A DNA stretch of 64,000 nucleotides from Cardiocondyla obscurior (lineage: Eukaryota > Arthropoda > Insecta > Hymenoptera > Formicidae), in assembly GCF_019399895.1 (NCBI RefSeq), contig NC_091872.1:1062395-1126394 (forward strand), given 5' to 3'. The notes under the pieces were generated by a model. It was not told where the DNA came from. It did no database searches and saw only the letters and a list, made by a program, of their open reading frames with translations. Shown here in pieces: positions 1 through 9,992 of this stretch. Numbering within the stretch: position 1 is the first letter of the stretch; each line of letters starts with the position of its first letter. Made by a program: the position numbers and the translations under genes.

Positions 1-59
1 TTATCGATAGCTGTATTGCCGACAGTAGTTTTAAGTTTTCGTTTAATTGCCGCTTGCGG

Positions 60-200
60 CAGAAAATTCAGCCCGTATTCAGAGCTCACATTTAGAGGAG
101 CTTTTATAAAAGCGCCTCTGAATGTGTGACCAACTTTAGAGTCGCGCTGCTAAAGTCGTCCTGTATTCTAAGCACACATTTAGAAGCACCTTTAAGATAG
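60..200. repeat. MITE-like repeat fragment
   Basis: This stretch holds several copies of a short word built on 'CTCACATTTAGAGG' and 'GCACACATTTAGAAG'. The reverse complement of 3,395-3,465 carries the same words ('TATTCAGAGCTCACATTTAG'), so the two places are inverted relatives. There is no coding capacity. A small non-autonomous DNA element is the likely source. The flanking 201-581 is AT-rich, with a T run at 320-341, and I see nothing else in it. Confidence 0.4.
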
Positions 201-315
201 AGATACATTTATATGTACTAGTTAATTTTTTTTCTCTAACGCGATCAAAAAACACATTCTTTAATTAACCGATATCTCTGTCAAATTTTCCGTTTATTAT
301 AAAAAGTGACGACAA

Positions 316-346
<31 letters not shown>

Positions 347-581
347 GATGGGTCGATATTAATCTCTGTAAAATTGTGAAATGTGATGAATTATAAAAAA
401 ATATTACTTTCACTTCTTTAAAAAACTTTCAAACCATGCGTATGCTCGTCTTAAAATTTTACTGAGATTAATATTTCATTATAGACCGGTATTCATAGTT
501 ACTTCTTATTTCACGATTATCTTAAACAATTAAAACAATCCTTAAAATAAGGACAAACTGTGAATATTGGCCATATAATAT

Positions 582-978
582 TGTTGCACCACGGGAGTGC
601 CGTGGGGTCCGTTCTCCGGATAATGTAAAGCGGCGGGAGTAATAAAGACTACTTCTTTACTTGACGCACTTGTTTATTCCTTTCACTGATTCCTTACAGG
701 CATCGACGCCACGCGATTTACTTCTTAATTGCGACTGTCCGTTCGGGCCGCGGTTGCCCATATATGTATATGCCTTACTGTTGTTAGGTCGAAAATCATA
801 GCAATCAGCAGATTTGCAGGTGGCAACCGCGAATATTCTCGAAACGTCGCGTCCCGGCCGGAAATGCCGGGTTACCTTGATCGGCGATATTCTACCGATC
901 TTGCTAAATTGTCGCGCGCGTGCGAGATTTCGTCGTTATTCTCGAGGCTTCTGTTACCAGGAGCTCGGGGATATAACA
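582..978 (-). mobile_element. Solo LTR
   Basis: The segment begins TGTTGCACC and ends ATAACA, giving the TG...CA ends of an LTR, and is flanked by the direct repeat ATAT (578-581 and 979-982). Its plus-strand left end resembles those of the LTRs at 23,769 and 44,521 (TGTTGCACC followed by GGGGTCCG), so it is probably a 3' LTR end read on the minus strand, of a related but distinct family. Two overlapping ORFs inside (729-989, 814-1020) look incidental. Confidence 0.6.
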
Positions 979-1551
979 ATATTATCTGACATGAAAAAAA
1001 GTTTGAAATGTAAAGTTTAAAAAAATAAGTCACGTTTGCCGTCACTCTTTCGAACGAGTTTATTCTTTTTCAAAAATCTCGCGGATTACGATCACGAACT
1101 GCATTTACTTCCCAAACTTTCATCGCAAAATTAATTTCGTCAGCAATATCCACGGTTAACATATTTAAGGTAATTAAAAAATCTATTTTTAGTCGCTGAA
1201 CGCTAAACTGATGCAGTATGTCAGAATAAAACAAATTATATTTGATTTACTTCAACTTATTGCATCCCTGGCTACCACATGTATCCGATCGGTGAGACGC
1301 TAAATATTTTATTTATTTACTCCGAAACTAGGCTTCAGATAAATTTTTGCAAAAGGAAAAATCGTCTTAGAATTTTTTCTAGAATACGTACCTTCAGGGA
1401 CTATATACTTGTTTTGAATCATCCTGTATACGCGCATTATTAAAATTGATAATTTTTAAAAATCGTTCTAATACAATTGATTTTGCTACATGGAGTTTGG
1501 TTTACTTCTAAAAACTTCGCGTACAAAATAAATTAATTAATTAAATAAAAC
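979..1551. other. Noncoding, nothing recognised
   Basis: AT-rich sequence with no ORF of note, no clear repeat and no RNA gene that I can recognise. It leads into the helicase exon fragment. Confidence 0.5.
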
Positions 1552-1680
1552 TGCTTATCCGGCACCTTATATAATTTTTGGCCCACCAGGTACTGGAAAG
1601 ACCGCAACTCTAGTGGAAACTATATGTGGCGACCGCTAATGCGCGCCACAAGCATCTGCCGAACGGCAACCCGGCAGGCG

Positions 1681-1688
1681 TATAAAAG
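1681..1688 (+). promoter_or_regulatory. TATA box of the LTR promoter
   Basis: TATAAAAG sits 56 bp inside the LTR, with a second TATATAAAG at 1757-1765. Transcription from the first would start near 1712 and run toward the ORF at 1912. Confidence 0.5.
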
Positions 1689-1911
1689 CTGTGTGTTGCA
1701 ATGCTCACCGCTAGAAGGCACCGTTTTCTCAAGAGTAAGATTACTTCAGAGATCCTATATAAAGCGCGAGATAAGGATCGATATTCGCTTCAGCCTGCAG
1801 TAAGCTAGTCTTGAGCACATCTCTAGGGATAGTGCCAGATAAGCGTAGTAAGCAAGCAAGCCATTTTTGAAAACGTAACCCTCAGAGTATTCGGTCTTGG
1901 TCGAACTCTAA

Positions 1912-2538
1912 ATGAACGAGCAGTCGATGGCGAGCGGAGATCCTGGTATAGACAGAAAGAAGAAGGTGCGGCGAGGACGGAGAAAGCCACCACCACGGGA
2001 AACCAGCTCTCCGGAAACCAGCACCACCGGTCCACTGGTACCACGGATTCTAGTCGTGGAGACGTTTTCGCCGGGGCAGCCAGTACTAACCCTGCAGCAG
2101 AAGTCGGAGCAGCCAATAATAACCCTGCCGCCGAGGCCGCAGCCAGTCCTACCGCAGCTGCCACCGGCACTACCGCCGCTGACACTCCGGCCCTGGGCAC
2201 CGTGCGCTCTGCGACTGCCGCCGCCACAACTCACACGGCCACCGAAAGTAGCGCTACTACCCGGGGACATCAAGGCCTATCGGCTGACAAGCCCTCGCTA
2301 CCGGGTACTATCTAGGCCCAGGCCGATACCGGTGCACCAAGGCACGCAAACCGAAGAGCCGTCTAACACCGTGCAGCACGCGCCGATTACTACAGAGTCA
2401 AGCACGCAGACAGACTTGTGGGCGACAACATCCACCTCAGACTCGGAACCCGTAACGTATCCGGGGGACGAGCGATGGGGGTCTATTAGGGTGACCTTAA
2501 CGGCCCCGCATATTTCGTACCGAGAATGCCGGGTTTAA
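1912..2538 (+). CDS. Proline-rich ORF within the LTR
   Basis: A 208-residue frame wholly inside the solo LTR, starting with an ATG downstream of both TATA boxes. The first 20 residues or so are basic (KKKVRRGRRK). The middle is very rich in proline, and the end has two TQTE/TQTD words (GTQTEEPSN, SSTQTDLW). I recognise no domain. It may be the start of the element's gag leader or chance coding in a GC-rich LTR. The TQT words resemble dynein light-chain binding motifs, which is speculation. Confidence 0.3.
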   Translation: MNEQSMASGDPGIDRKKKVRRGRRKPPPRETSSPETSTTGPLVPRILVVETFSPGQPVLTLQQKSEQPIITLPPRPQPVLPQLPPALPPLTLRPWAPCALRLPPPQLTRPPKVALLPGDIKAYRLTSPRYRVLSRPRPIPVHQGTQTEEPSNTVQHAPITTESSTQTDLWATTSTSDSEPVTYPGDERWGSIRVTLTAPHISYRECRV

Positions 2539-3224
2539 TACCTGTGCTCGGCTTCTCAACTTTTGTGGAAAGCACCCTCGTGGTGCAATTTAAGACAAGT
2601 CAAACACAACTGTAAATAATTGTAAATAAAACCTTAGCCATTAACACCTATACTCAAGTTTATCATTCTCTTCCGAGATGGCGCATGCGCTACACTATAT
2701 ATCAAGTAATTTATTGCATTTAATACTTAACATTTGGTAATGTATTTTTCGTAAACTTTATTTTTTTTAATTCTTTATTTTATTTTACTTTTTTGTTGAT
2801 AGATTGTCAAAAAATTTCCAACGAGAAATGTATTAGTGTGTATAGCGTCTAATGCAGCAGCCGATGTAATAACAAAAAGATTGATGGATATTATTCCAAC
2901 AGATTTAATACATAGAATGTATAACGCAAGTAAAGAATGGAAAGTTTCATTTTTGGTTTAACTTAATAATTTAATATATATATTTTTAGTTTTAAGTAGA
3001 GATTTTTGAACTTTATTACGCAATAAATTTTTTATCTTTAAATCTAGATTTTATTAATAATATACATTATTTAATTGCGGTATAAATTTTACAATAAAGA
3101 ACGTATAACTAACTCGAACTAAGCTCAGTTTATTGTAAAATAGGAAGGACATAGACAAAAAGATTTGACCATATTCTTTTTCTAAATAAATTTAATCAAT
3201 TAACGTCGCTATTAATTAGTTAAA

Positions 3225-3475
3225 TCACGATACGGGCCCACCTGTCAAATTGCATGGGTTCCGCCATATTGGCTTTTCGCTAAATGTACCGCAAAATGTG
3301 CCATAGACTACATTTAGCGGCACATTTAGCGAAAGCCTATAAATGTGCTATAAAAGTGGGCTCTGAATAACTTTTTCGAGATAAAAGCGCACATTTAGGC
3401 TAAAAGTGACTGTCACGTTTAAAGATGCCTCTAAATGTGAGCTCTGAATAAGACCACATTTATAAAACCACATTT
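3225..3475. repeat. MITE-like repeat with internal inverted words
   Basis: Contains 'TTTCGCTAAATGT' and its near reverse complement 'ACATTTAGCGAAAG' within 80 bp, then several words around CACATTTA. Part matches 60-200 in inverted orientation. No coding capacity. A foldback-type miniature element is likely. Confidence 0.4.
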
Positions 3476-3554
3476 ATTGTTAAAAATTCATAATTCTTGT
3501 AATGACAAAAATAAACTCGGGTACGGAATATATAAACAACATTTTCCTGCCGCT

Positions 3555-3625
3555 GTGAAGTAAGCAACTCATTTTCAGAATTTCGAAAATTATTTTACAG
3601 TGCTATTAGCACCCGCGAGTGTACT
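3555..3625 (+). repeat. Inverted repeat partner of 8390-8475
   Basis: About 70 bp matches the reverse complement of 8,390-8,475 with few changes, for example 'CTCATTTTCAGAATTTCG' followed by 'AAAATTATTTTACAGT'. Both copies read as the same peptide (HFQNFENYFTVLLA), so a short coding stretch has been duplicated in inverted orientation on either side of the LINE/virus-like insertion. Confidence 0.6.
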
Positions 3626-3971
3626 TAAAATGTCGTCGTGTGGTGCCAAATATACAGTAACGTATGGCAAACATATTATCATAGATACCTCTATATTTAC
3701 AGACGATACGTATACCGCCACTCGACCTATACATAATATTAAAAATGATTTAGACGCGGTTCAAAAAATAATTTCTTTAAATGGTATACATTATATGTTA
3801 ACGGGTATTGTCCATTATATAAAATGTAACCAAAAAGACGACGGGCACTATATTGCACTTACATATGACGGTACATATTGGTACAAGTACGATGACTTAC
3901 AAAAAAAAACGTGAGCTAGTAACTAAAATAGAACGTGTAAATCCGCATTTAATATATTATGTTAAATGCAC
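3600..3971 (+). pseudogene. Ubiquitin-specific-protease-like C-terminal fragment
   Basis: The frame from 3600 (a GTG, not ATG) to 3914 has the words YMLTGIVHYIK, DGHYIALTYDG and WYKYDDLQ. This order matches the His box end of a C19 ubiquitin peptidase: G-x-x-H-Y, then G-H-Y, then a W-x-x-x-D-D-like end. The A-run at 3901-3909 shifts the frame, after which IERVNPHLIYYVKCT continues to a stop at about 3971. No catalytic Cys box is visible, so it is only the C-terminal piece. It may belong to a transposon that carries such a domain, as other DNA-transposon coding remnants lie nearby. Confidence 0.45.
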
Positions 3972-4066
3972 TTAACTGTGTACCAAAAAATAAATAAAAA
4001 AATATATAAAAACGTAATAACAAGGATAAAATCTCTTGACAAGCAACATGTTATAAGCATTCACTC

Positions 4067-5801
4067 ATGGCTAATTCAACTTTACTTCCACCTTTCTATG
4101 TCCATCACTTACATGAGCCTACTAAACATTATATTAATAATTTTTTACTAAAGCATGGAATTATTCTTCCTCGTACGTATACTAATGAAGTTTATAAAAA
4201 TATTGCGAATAGGTTTAGCCGTACTTTTACTCGAACTGGTCAATATACTGAATCATTTATTAGATCATGGTCAATTTCCACCGCTCCTGGTTTTATTATA
4301 TATGCCGCTAATGGTGAAAAGTTAGAAATCTATCATGGAAAGAGGCTTAGAGTTTGTACTAGAGATGTTTTGGAAAAGCACATTTCTCGAGGAACTGTAG
4401 TTATTTACTATGGGAATGTTTATTTTCAGGAATTTGAATCGTATATTACTAAGAAGAGGCGAGCTGAATTGGATTTAATTCCAGAGTTTAAATCTATTCC
4501 GTATTTGGATGATAGAAAAGTTGATAAAATTTCAGTTAGTCCCTTCTGTGAATCAGTCACGGTTCTTAAAGTGAATAACATTGTATTACTTTCCAGAGCA
4601 CCTGCTTATGTCAAAGCCTTAGATAGTATTATTTTAGGTCACTCTATGTTTAACGTTTGTGGAGAATTATCCTTACCTAGGTGTTTATACGTTTCAGAGC
4701 AGAGTTGTATCTCCAATTAGATTTCGAGATTTGCCTATTGTTTATAGTATTTCAGACATAAAAAATTCAGATGTATTATGCGTTCTTCCGGATTGGATGA
4801 TTTCAAATGATGATACTATTAGAGTGAGGGCAATTACTAAATATTTTAACGATCATAATCTTAAAACATTGGGTGATACTCATTTTATTCGAATATCCCT
4901 TAAAGGTGCTGGGTTCTCATTTAAAATGGTTACATATATTTCAATTGGAAAATTAATTACATTTACCGACATAGGCACTGTGCCTAGTGAATTAATTGCG
5001 TTATTATTATTTACCTCATATGCTGATACAATTTCATTACCTTCTGAGAGATATAATTCTATTATGTCCATTTCTCCAATTGAACCTGTGGTAAAAGTTC
5101 ATTCTTTAGCTTTAATTTCTTCTGCTCTACAAATGAGGAAAACATTTATATGGGATAATGAGATGGGAGTTGTTATTATTGCTTCAAAAGGTAGTATGAA
5201 AACATTGTTTATAAATATGTTAAGGAAAGTTGATCCAATGGTTTGTGTTATTGACTCCGATGTATATGGCCGGTGGATAACTGCTCAGATTCAGAGTCAC
5301 GAGATCATAAGTCTAAATGAACTTCAAAGTGATAACTGTATTATTCCATCTTATTTTGAGTTGATTGCTAGCGCTATACTAAGGAAGCACAACGATAATT
5401 ATATGTTATGCCTATCAAATTTTCGAGAGTCATACGCTAATGTTTTATCACATGCGATATATGGAATTGCAAAGTTTCAAGATGCGATTGCTTTAGAGTT
5501 TGGACATACCCAAATATTATTATTTTTACATACTACTGTAGAGGCAAATCTGTCATCGGGAAAATGGCAACAAATTGTACTTAGACCAATTCATGATACT
5601 GCAGATGCTGTAAAGAATAGAGATAAAGTTAATAAAGAAGAAAACATATTTTTACATTATGCTTACAATGCTTTAACTCCTTTGTCCAATAGATCATGTT
5701 TGAACTGGTTAGAGTTAATGATATTATTATCACCTGAGATGTTGAATGTATGTGAAGATGAATTTTTCTCAATTTTAAAGACTTACGGAAAATATGAGTG
5801 A
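4067..5801 (+). pseudogene. Virus-like protein, possible reovirus NTPase-type EVE
   Basis: Two overlapping frames, 4067-4720 and 4659-5801, look like one ancestral ORF of nearly 580 codons broken by a frameshift near 4,690. The leader is 43 bp, and the trailer of about 96 bp runs into poly(A) without an AATAAA. The second half has a P-loop-like ASKGSMKTLF followed 20 residues later by VCVIDSDVYGRW, which could be a Walker A/B pair. Size and this pair recall the 560-residue NTPase/transcription-enzyme protein of cypovirus-like reoviruses. That assignment is an inference from memory. The codons are AT-rich, unlike the GC-rich Polinton genes. A different RNA virus or an unknown host mRNA remains possible. 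Confidence 0.4.
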
Positions 5802-5897
5802 TCGTGGTCATGTTATGTAGCGCCTGATATGCCAGTGTGCCAAGCCTTGCAAGTTTGGGGGCCTTAGGGTTGTTATCTGCACGAGAGAGAAAAGATC

Positions 5898-5924
5898 AAA
5901 AAAAAAAAAAAAAAAAAAAAAAAG
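5898..5924 (+). other. Poly(A) tract at the mRNA/LINE junction
   Basis: An uninterrupted run of 27 A directly precedes the first base of the LINE. It lies at the 3' end of the virus-like transcript, as expected for a copied poly(A) tail. Confidence 0.8.
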
Positions 5925-7690
5925 GACTTTCGTTTACGATTGCAGAGCGAACGGTTGTGTGTCTGAGCGAGTGCATGTAGAAAAAGGTTTTGTGGGAGTA
6001 AAATAGTTTTTCAGAGGTAAAGGGTTGGTTTGAGAGAAAGAGGTAAGGGTTTTTAAGAAGGGCAAGTGAGGAAAAAATGTTTGAACGACAAAGGAAATAA
6101 GACAGGGTTGTCCGCTTAGCCCTAGCTTGTTTACACTCTTGTTGGCAGATATAGACGAAGAATTAGAAAAAGGGGGATGAGGAAGAATAAGAATAAAAGA
6201 CAAGAGATTTTACTCGCTGGTGTACGCGGATGAAATTGCACTACTGGCAGAAAATGAGACAGGGATGAAAGGAATGATTAAAAATATGGAAGAATATGTA
6301 AAGGAGAAAGGACTGGAAGTGAATGTAAAGAAAACAAAGATAATGAGGTGTTGAAAGGGGGGAGGAAGATGGAAAAAAACTAAATGGGTATGGAAAAGGG
6401 AAGAAATAGAGGAAGTAAAAAGTTTCAAGTATTTGGGATACATAATTATGAAAAATGGAGAGCAGAAAGAGCATGTAAAGGACACAGTAAAAAGAGCGGC
6501 AAGAATAATGGGGCAGGTGTGGAGTATAGGTAAAAGAAAATTCGGAAAAGACTGGAGTAAAAGAATATGGCTATTTGATAAACTGGTATGGTCGGTTATC
6601 AATTATGGCGTGGAAATATGGGGATGGAAGGAAAGAGAAGAGGTGGAGATATTACAGGAAAAATACTTGAGATGGGTGCTGGGAGTAAGAAGATATGTAC
6701 TAGGATATATGGTGAGAGAAGAACTACAGAGGGATAAATTGAAAGGTAGAGCAGGGATGAGAGCATGGAAATATGAAAAACGGTTAGAAGAAGGGAAAGG
6801 AGGGGTTCTAGCAAAATGGTGCTGGGAAGAAATGAAGGGAAGAGCAAGGGAGGGAAAAAGCAAAGGAAAATGGGAAAAAGAAAGAGAGGAATTTTTTGAA
6901 AAATTTGGGTGGTCGGGAAAAGAGGTGGAAGATCTAAGAGATAGAGAGGAAATAAGGGGGGAATATTTGGTGGAAAAGGATAAAGAATGGCAAAGAGAGG
7001 AAAGATGGAAAAAAATAAGAGAGTCAAGATTTAATAAGTATTATAAAAAAGTGAAAGAGGAAGGGATATTAGGATATTTGAAATTGGGGTGGAAAGAAGA
7101 AAAATGGCAAAGAGTGGCAAAATTTAGATTAGGGGAGGAAATGAGAGGAAATAAATATTGGGAGGGAGAGGAGAAAAGAAAATGTAGAATCTGTTTGGAG
7201 AAGAAAGAAACGTGGGAACATATATGGGAGGAATGTATAGATTGGGAAAACGAGAATAGTTGGGAGGAAATGGTGGAGGAAATTCTGGGAGGGGAAGGAA
7301 GGGGGATTGATTGGTTGGAAAATTTGGAAAGAACAAGGGAAAAAAACAGGAGTGATTGAAAGTATGAAAGAAAAAAGCGTCGGAAGCGGGGGTCCAAAGA
7401 TAGAATTTAAGGTAGAATTAAGGCAAAATAATGTAAAGAATGAATGAAGGTGTGATCTCTCTCTCTCTCTCTCTCTCGATGCGTAGGTAATAGAATAGGA
7501 AAAAGGCGTAGGATATAAGTTTTTACTTTCAGGAAACGGCTGTAAGAAGAAAGAAGACTACAAAAGTAGAAATAGTTTAGAGATAAGAATGAAGTTTTAA
7601 GATATAGTTTATGAAATTGTAAGCAGAAAATTGGGGAAGCGAAAGTCCCGGTGTACCTCTGAGGAAAAAATAAACACCTTATATATATAT
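5925..7690 (+). mobile_element. LINE copy 1, internally deleted
   Basis: Bases 5925 to about 6070 align with the 5' UTR of LINE copy 2 (38,253 down to about 38,110, minus strand): the words GCAGAGC, TGAGCG, AAAAAGG and GGGCAAGTGA occur in the same order. From about 6,071 the sequence jumps to the reverse transcriptase region and continues to the 3' end. ORF1, the endonuclease and most of the RT are missing. The 3' UTR carries a (CT)n tract at about 7454-7476 and ends AATAAACACC plus TA repeats, as in copy 2. Confidence 0.75.
6085..7359 (+). pseudogene. LINE reverse transcriptase C-terminal remnant
   Basis: The frame encodes the C-terminal part of RT and the tail of ORF2. It shows a QGCPLSPSLFTLL-type fingers/palm motif near 6,105, then YSLVYADEIALLAENE at the catalytic position. 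The last catalytic pair reads D-E, not D-D. A KYLGYIIMKNGEQ thumb-like motif follows at 6433-6470, and the end has a zinc knuckle, C-R-I-C-x8-H-x4-C, near 7,180-7,240. Stops at 6178 and 6352 break the upstream part; 6433-7359 is open for 308 codons. Codons are extremely A/G-rich. It is not functional alone. Confidence 0.75.
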
Positions 7691-7702
7691 ACGTAATAAC
7701 AA

Positions 7703-8253
7703 AAAAAATTTTTTAATTAAAAAAAACAAAAACAAATTAAAAAATTACAAATTTAACGGGGTGTCCGGATGCACCCCGTTCTGTGAACACCGACCGGCTG
7801 CCACGGCCGACCATCCGCCGAGCAGAATGAAAACGGGCGCACCGCGCCTACTCCTTCATTAAAATTTCAGAACGTAGCCGCGGACTTATTGTTAACCTAA
7901 GACCGCCGGAGAAACCTCTCCGACGGCTAAGTCCGCATTCGCGCAAAAACGGGAAAACTCGAACGCACCAGAAGCCGCGGTAGATTCCAGTTCCGAGCCG
8001 CGCACACACTTTACAAATATAAGGTGCTGACGATGAGTTTAAAAAATTATTTACACATATTCAACGGATGGTACTCTCGATAAAACGAACTGAAATGATC
8101 GGTACTATATTAAATCTGTCGAGTACAGCCAAAAAACCGCTAGGAAATGCCAGCACCTCATCACACTTTACAAACATAAAGTGCTGACTATAAGTTTAAA
8201 AAGTTGTTTAATAATTTTAAGTCGGCAGTACTCGATATAAAAAGTATCAAAAA
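7703..8253. repeat. GC-rich remnant and diverged tandem repeat
   Basis: Bases 7,755-7,990 are GC-richer than the surroundings and contain inverted words (GGGGTGTCCGG and GCACCCCG). Bases 8,009-8,090 and 8,163-8,245 are diverged direct copies that both start ACACTTTACAAA, with GTGCTGAC shortly after. No gene is seen. Confidence 0.4.
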
Positions 8254-8559
8254 CTATAGTACTCTTAAAGTACTGTAAAATCCCGTAAAGAAATTACTTT
8301 TTTTGCAACTTGCGGTGCTACGGGAAGTTAATACCTCATTTTTTTTAATGTTATTTCTTAAATGTAAATTATCGATACTCTGTATAACAAGTATAAAGAA
8401 CTCTAGTACTCTTGCGGATGCTAATAGTACTGTAAAATAATTTTCGAAATTCTGAAAATGAGGTGCTAACTTTACAGCGGCCATTTTCCTACGCAGGAAA
8501 CCATTCTCAAAATCGACCGAACAATTAGCCTCTAAAAACTCTTCTTCGAAAACGCCCAT
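8254..8559 (-). pseudogene. Short ORF sharing coding sequence with 3555-3625
   Basis: A 101-codon minus-strand frame with the words MAAVKLAPHFQNF and YFTVLLASARVLE. The latter recurs as YFTVLLAPASVLK in front of the ubiquitin-protease-like fragment at 3600. It is therefore probably the 5' coding part of the same unknown element gene, in inverted position. The rest of the frame resembles nothing I know. Confidence 0.35.
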
Positions 8560-9186
8560 AACAGATACAAAACAATCTCCTAGTAGGAGAAAACTCCTAC
8601 CAAAGGAGACATTGAAAAAAACCGATTATTATTCGATTAAAAATATCAAAAAAATTTTATAATAATATACCACAATCAACTAAAACTCCCCCTCCTCACG
8701 TATTGTTTAATAGAAATTAATCAACAACAGAAACTTTTTAATATACTAGTCGAAAACTCGACTATTAAGTACCTTACCGAGTTCCTTTATATTCTGGCTG
8801 AAATGCATTTTAAATGCGAGAGAGCGACGCCTCCTAGTGACGACGCTGCGTACTTCTCGGCAGCTGTCCCGAAACGCTAATTTCACGATTACATCGGGAT
8901 ATCACTGATATCTCCGCTTGTATAATACGTAGAAAATAAAATAAACACATTTCTCATATAAATAAATCGCTTTATAATAAACTTACTTAGAAAGCGATTA
9001 ATTTAACCGTTATTGAGATCTGATAATTTTATAAGGGAACATTGCAAAGTGGAAAATTCAGAAAATTATAAAACTTTATACACATGTAGAAGTAAACATT
9101 AGATAAATTACAAAAATATTCGTAACGGCCCATAAATGGATTTAAGAACTAAAACCATTCTTTAAAGGTAAAATGCTTTTTTAATT
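8560..9186. other. AT-rich noncoding
   Basis: No ORF, repeat or RNA gene is recognisable. A small palindrome GATATCACTGATATC lies near 8,897. Confidence 0.5.
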
Positions 9187-9450
9187 TTTTCGACATATCT
9201 TAAGAATTATTTAAAATATCGAAAAATGTTTTATACAAAAGTTTTATGGTAAAAACACTTTTATTTAACTATATTAACAAAAAATTGTTTTTTTATTTTT
9301 TGGAACAAAATTTTTACTAAATTGGTAAAAAATAATTTTTTTTTTAATTTTATTAATATCGTTAAATAGAAGTGTTTTTACAAAAAAAACTTTTGTATAT
9401 AACATTTTTCGATATTTCAAATAATTCTAAAAATATGTCGAGAAAATTAT
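9187..9450. repeat. Imperfect hairpin (MITE-like foldback)
   Basis: Arms of about 100 bp, 9187-9290 and 9340-9450, are near reverse complements: 'TCGACATAT' with 'ATATGTCGA', 'ATATCGAAAAATGTT' with 'AACATTTTTCGATAT', and 'AAAACACTTTTATTTAAC' with 'GTTAAATAGAAGTGTTTT'. The loop is T/A-rich. There is no coding capacity. It is probably a miniature inverted-repeat element. Confidence 0.7.
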
Positions 9451-9992
9451 AAAGGCGTACGTAGAAGAATCGTGTAATCCGCGTCTAAGTTGTTGAGTCG
9501 TTAAATTAGCTAGATCTTAATTCAGATTCGAGCATCTGTTGGAAAGTCTTTCGCGTTGTGTGAACGAAACGAACATTTATGGGCTGTTACGGGTATGTTT
9601 TACATTTGTTTATAATCCACCTCTACATTTACATAAAGTTTTATCAAAATCAAAATATTTGGATATGCTTTTTACCTTGAGTCAACAACAAAGAATTCTA
9701 GAATACTATTTAATAAAAGTTTTATATTAAAGTTTTATCTAAATAAAGATTATAGCAAAGATTTTCTGTCAATTTAATATGCACAATGTTAAAGCTTTGT
9801 TATTTTTATTCGTTGAAATTATTTCAATCAATTATTAATTTTACATCAAATTATTACATTAATTTTATTTATTTATTTGGTAATATTTCTACTTCCGGAG
9901 AAAGTGCGAAAAAAATTGATATGTATTTGTTCAAAGATTTGAATTTATTAATTAATCATTGTTCGGATAATTAAAGATGACCAGTTCGAATT
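9451..9992. other. AT-rich noncoding
   Basis: Two short plus-strand frames (9539-9730, 9786-9974) have no motif I recognise and look incidental. Confidence 0.4.

Larger units (their letters stand above)
1625..2694 (+). mobile_element. Solo LTR of about 1,070 bp in a helicase exon
   Basis: Starts TGTGGCGACC and ends GCGCTACA. It is flanked by the 5-bp direct repeat CTATA (1620-1624 and 2695-2699). Two TATA boxes (1681 and 1757) and a downstream AATAAA (about 2624) give plus orientation. The 5-bp duplication and large LTR fit BEL/Pao or Gypsy; the family is not decided. No internal region or second LTR is present, so this is a recombined solo LTR. Confidence 0.8.
1552..2961 (+). pseudogene. 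MOV10/armitage-like RNA helicase fragment, split by an LTR
   Basis: The reading frame ending at 1624 encodes PAPYIIFGPPGTGKTATLVE, a Walker A (motif I) region with the context typical of the MOV10/Armitage branch of superfamily 1 RNA helicases. An LTR at 1625-2694 interrupts it. After the target duplication the codons end at a GTAATT donor (2706). A T-rich tract and a TTGATAG acceptor lead to a second exon from 2803 with the words VLVCIASNAAADV and LIHRMYNASKEW, as expected for motif Ia and the following region. The frame stops at 2961. Only about 70 codons are present, so this is a gene fragment or a pseudogene. Armitage acts in piRNA/RNAi silencing; function here is not implied. Confidence 0.6.
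4024..7690 (+). mobile_element. Chimeric retrotransposed unit: virus-like mRNA + poly(A) + LINE
   Basis: The 12-bp word ACGTAATAACAA stands at 4012-4023 and again at 7691-7702, flanking the whole segment as a target-site duplication. Inside, in order, are a 43-bp leader, a virus-like ORF (4067-5801), a trailer, 27 A residues (5898-5924) and a LINE that begins at 5925. The LINE copy at 31,994-38,253 starts at exactly the equivalent base next to its own duplication. The simplest reading is target-primed reverse transcription of a LINE RNA followed by a template jump from its 5' end onto the tail of another mRNA. Confidence 0.7.

Noticed and set aside
5934..7397. Long minus-strand frames opposite LINE copy 1
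   Set aside because: They are Phe/Leu/Ser/Pro-rich shadows of the A/G-rich LINE coding strand.
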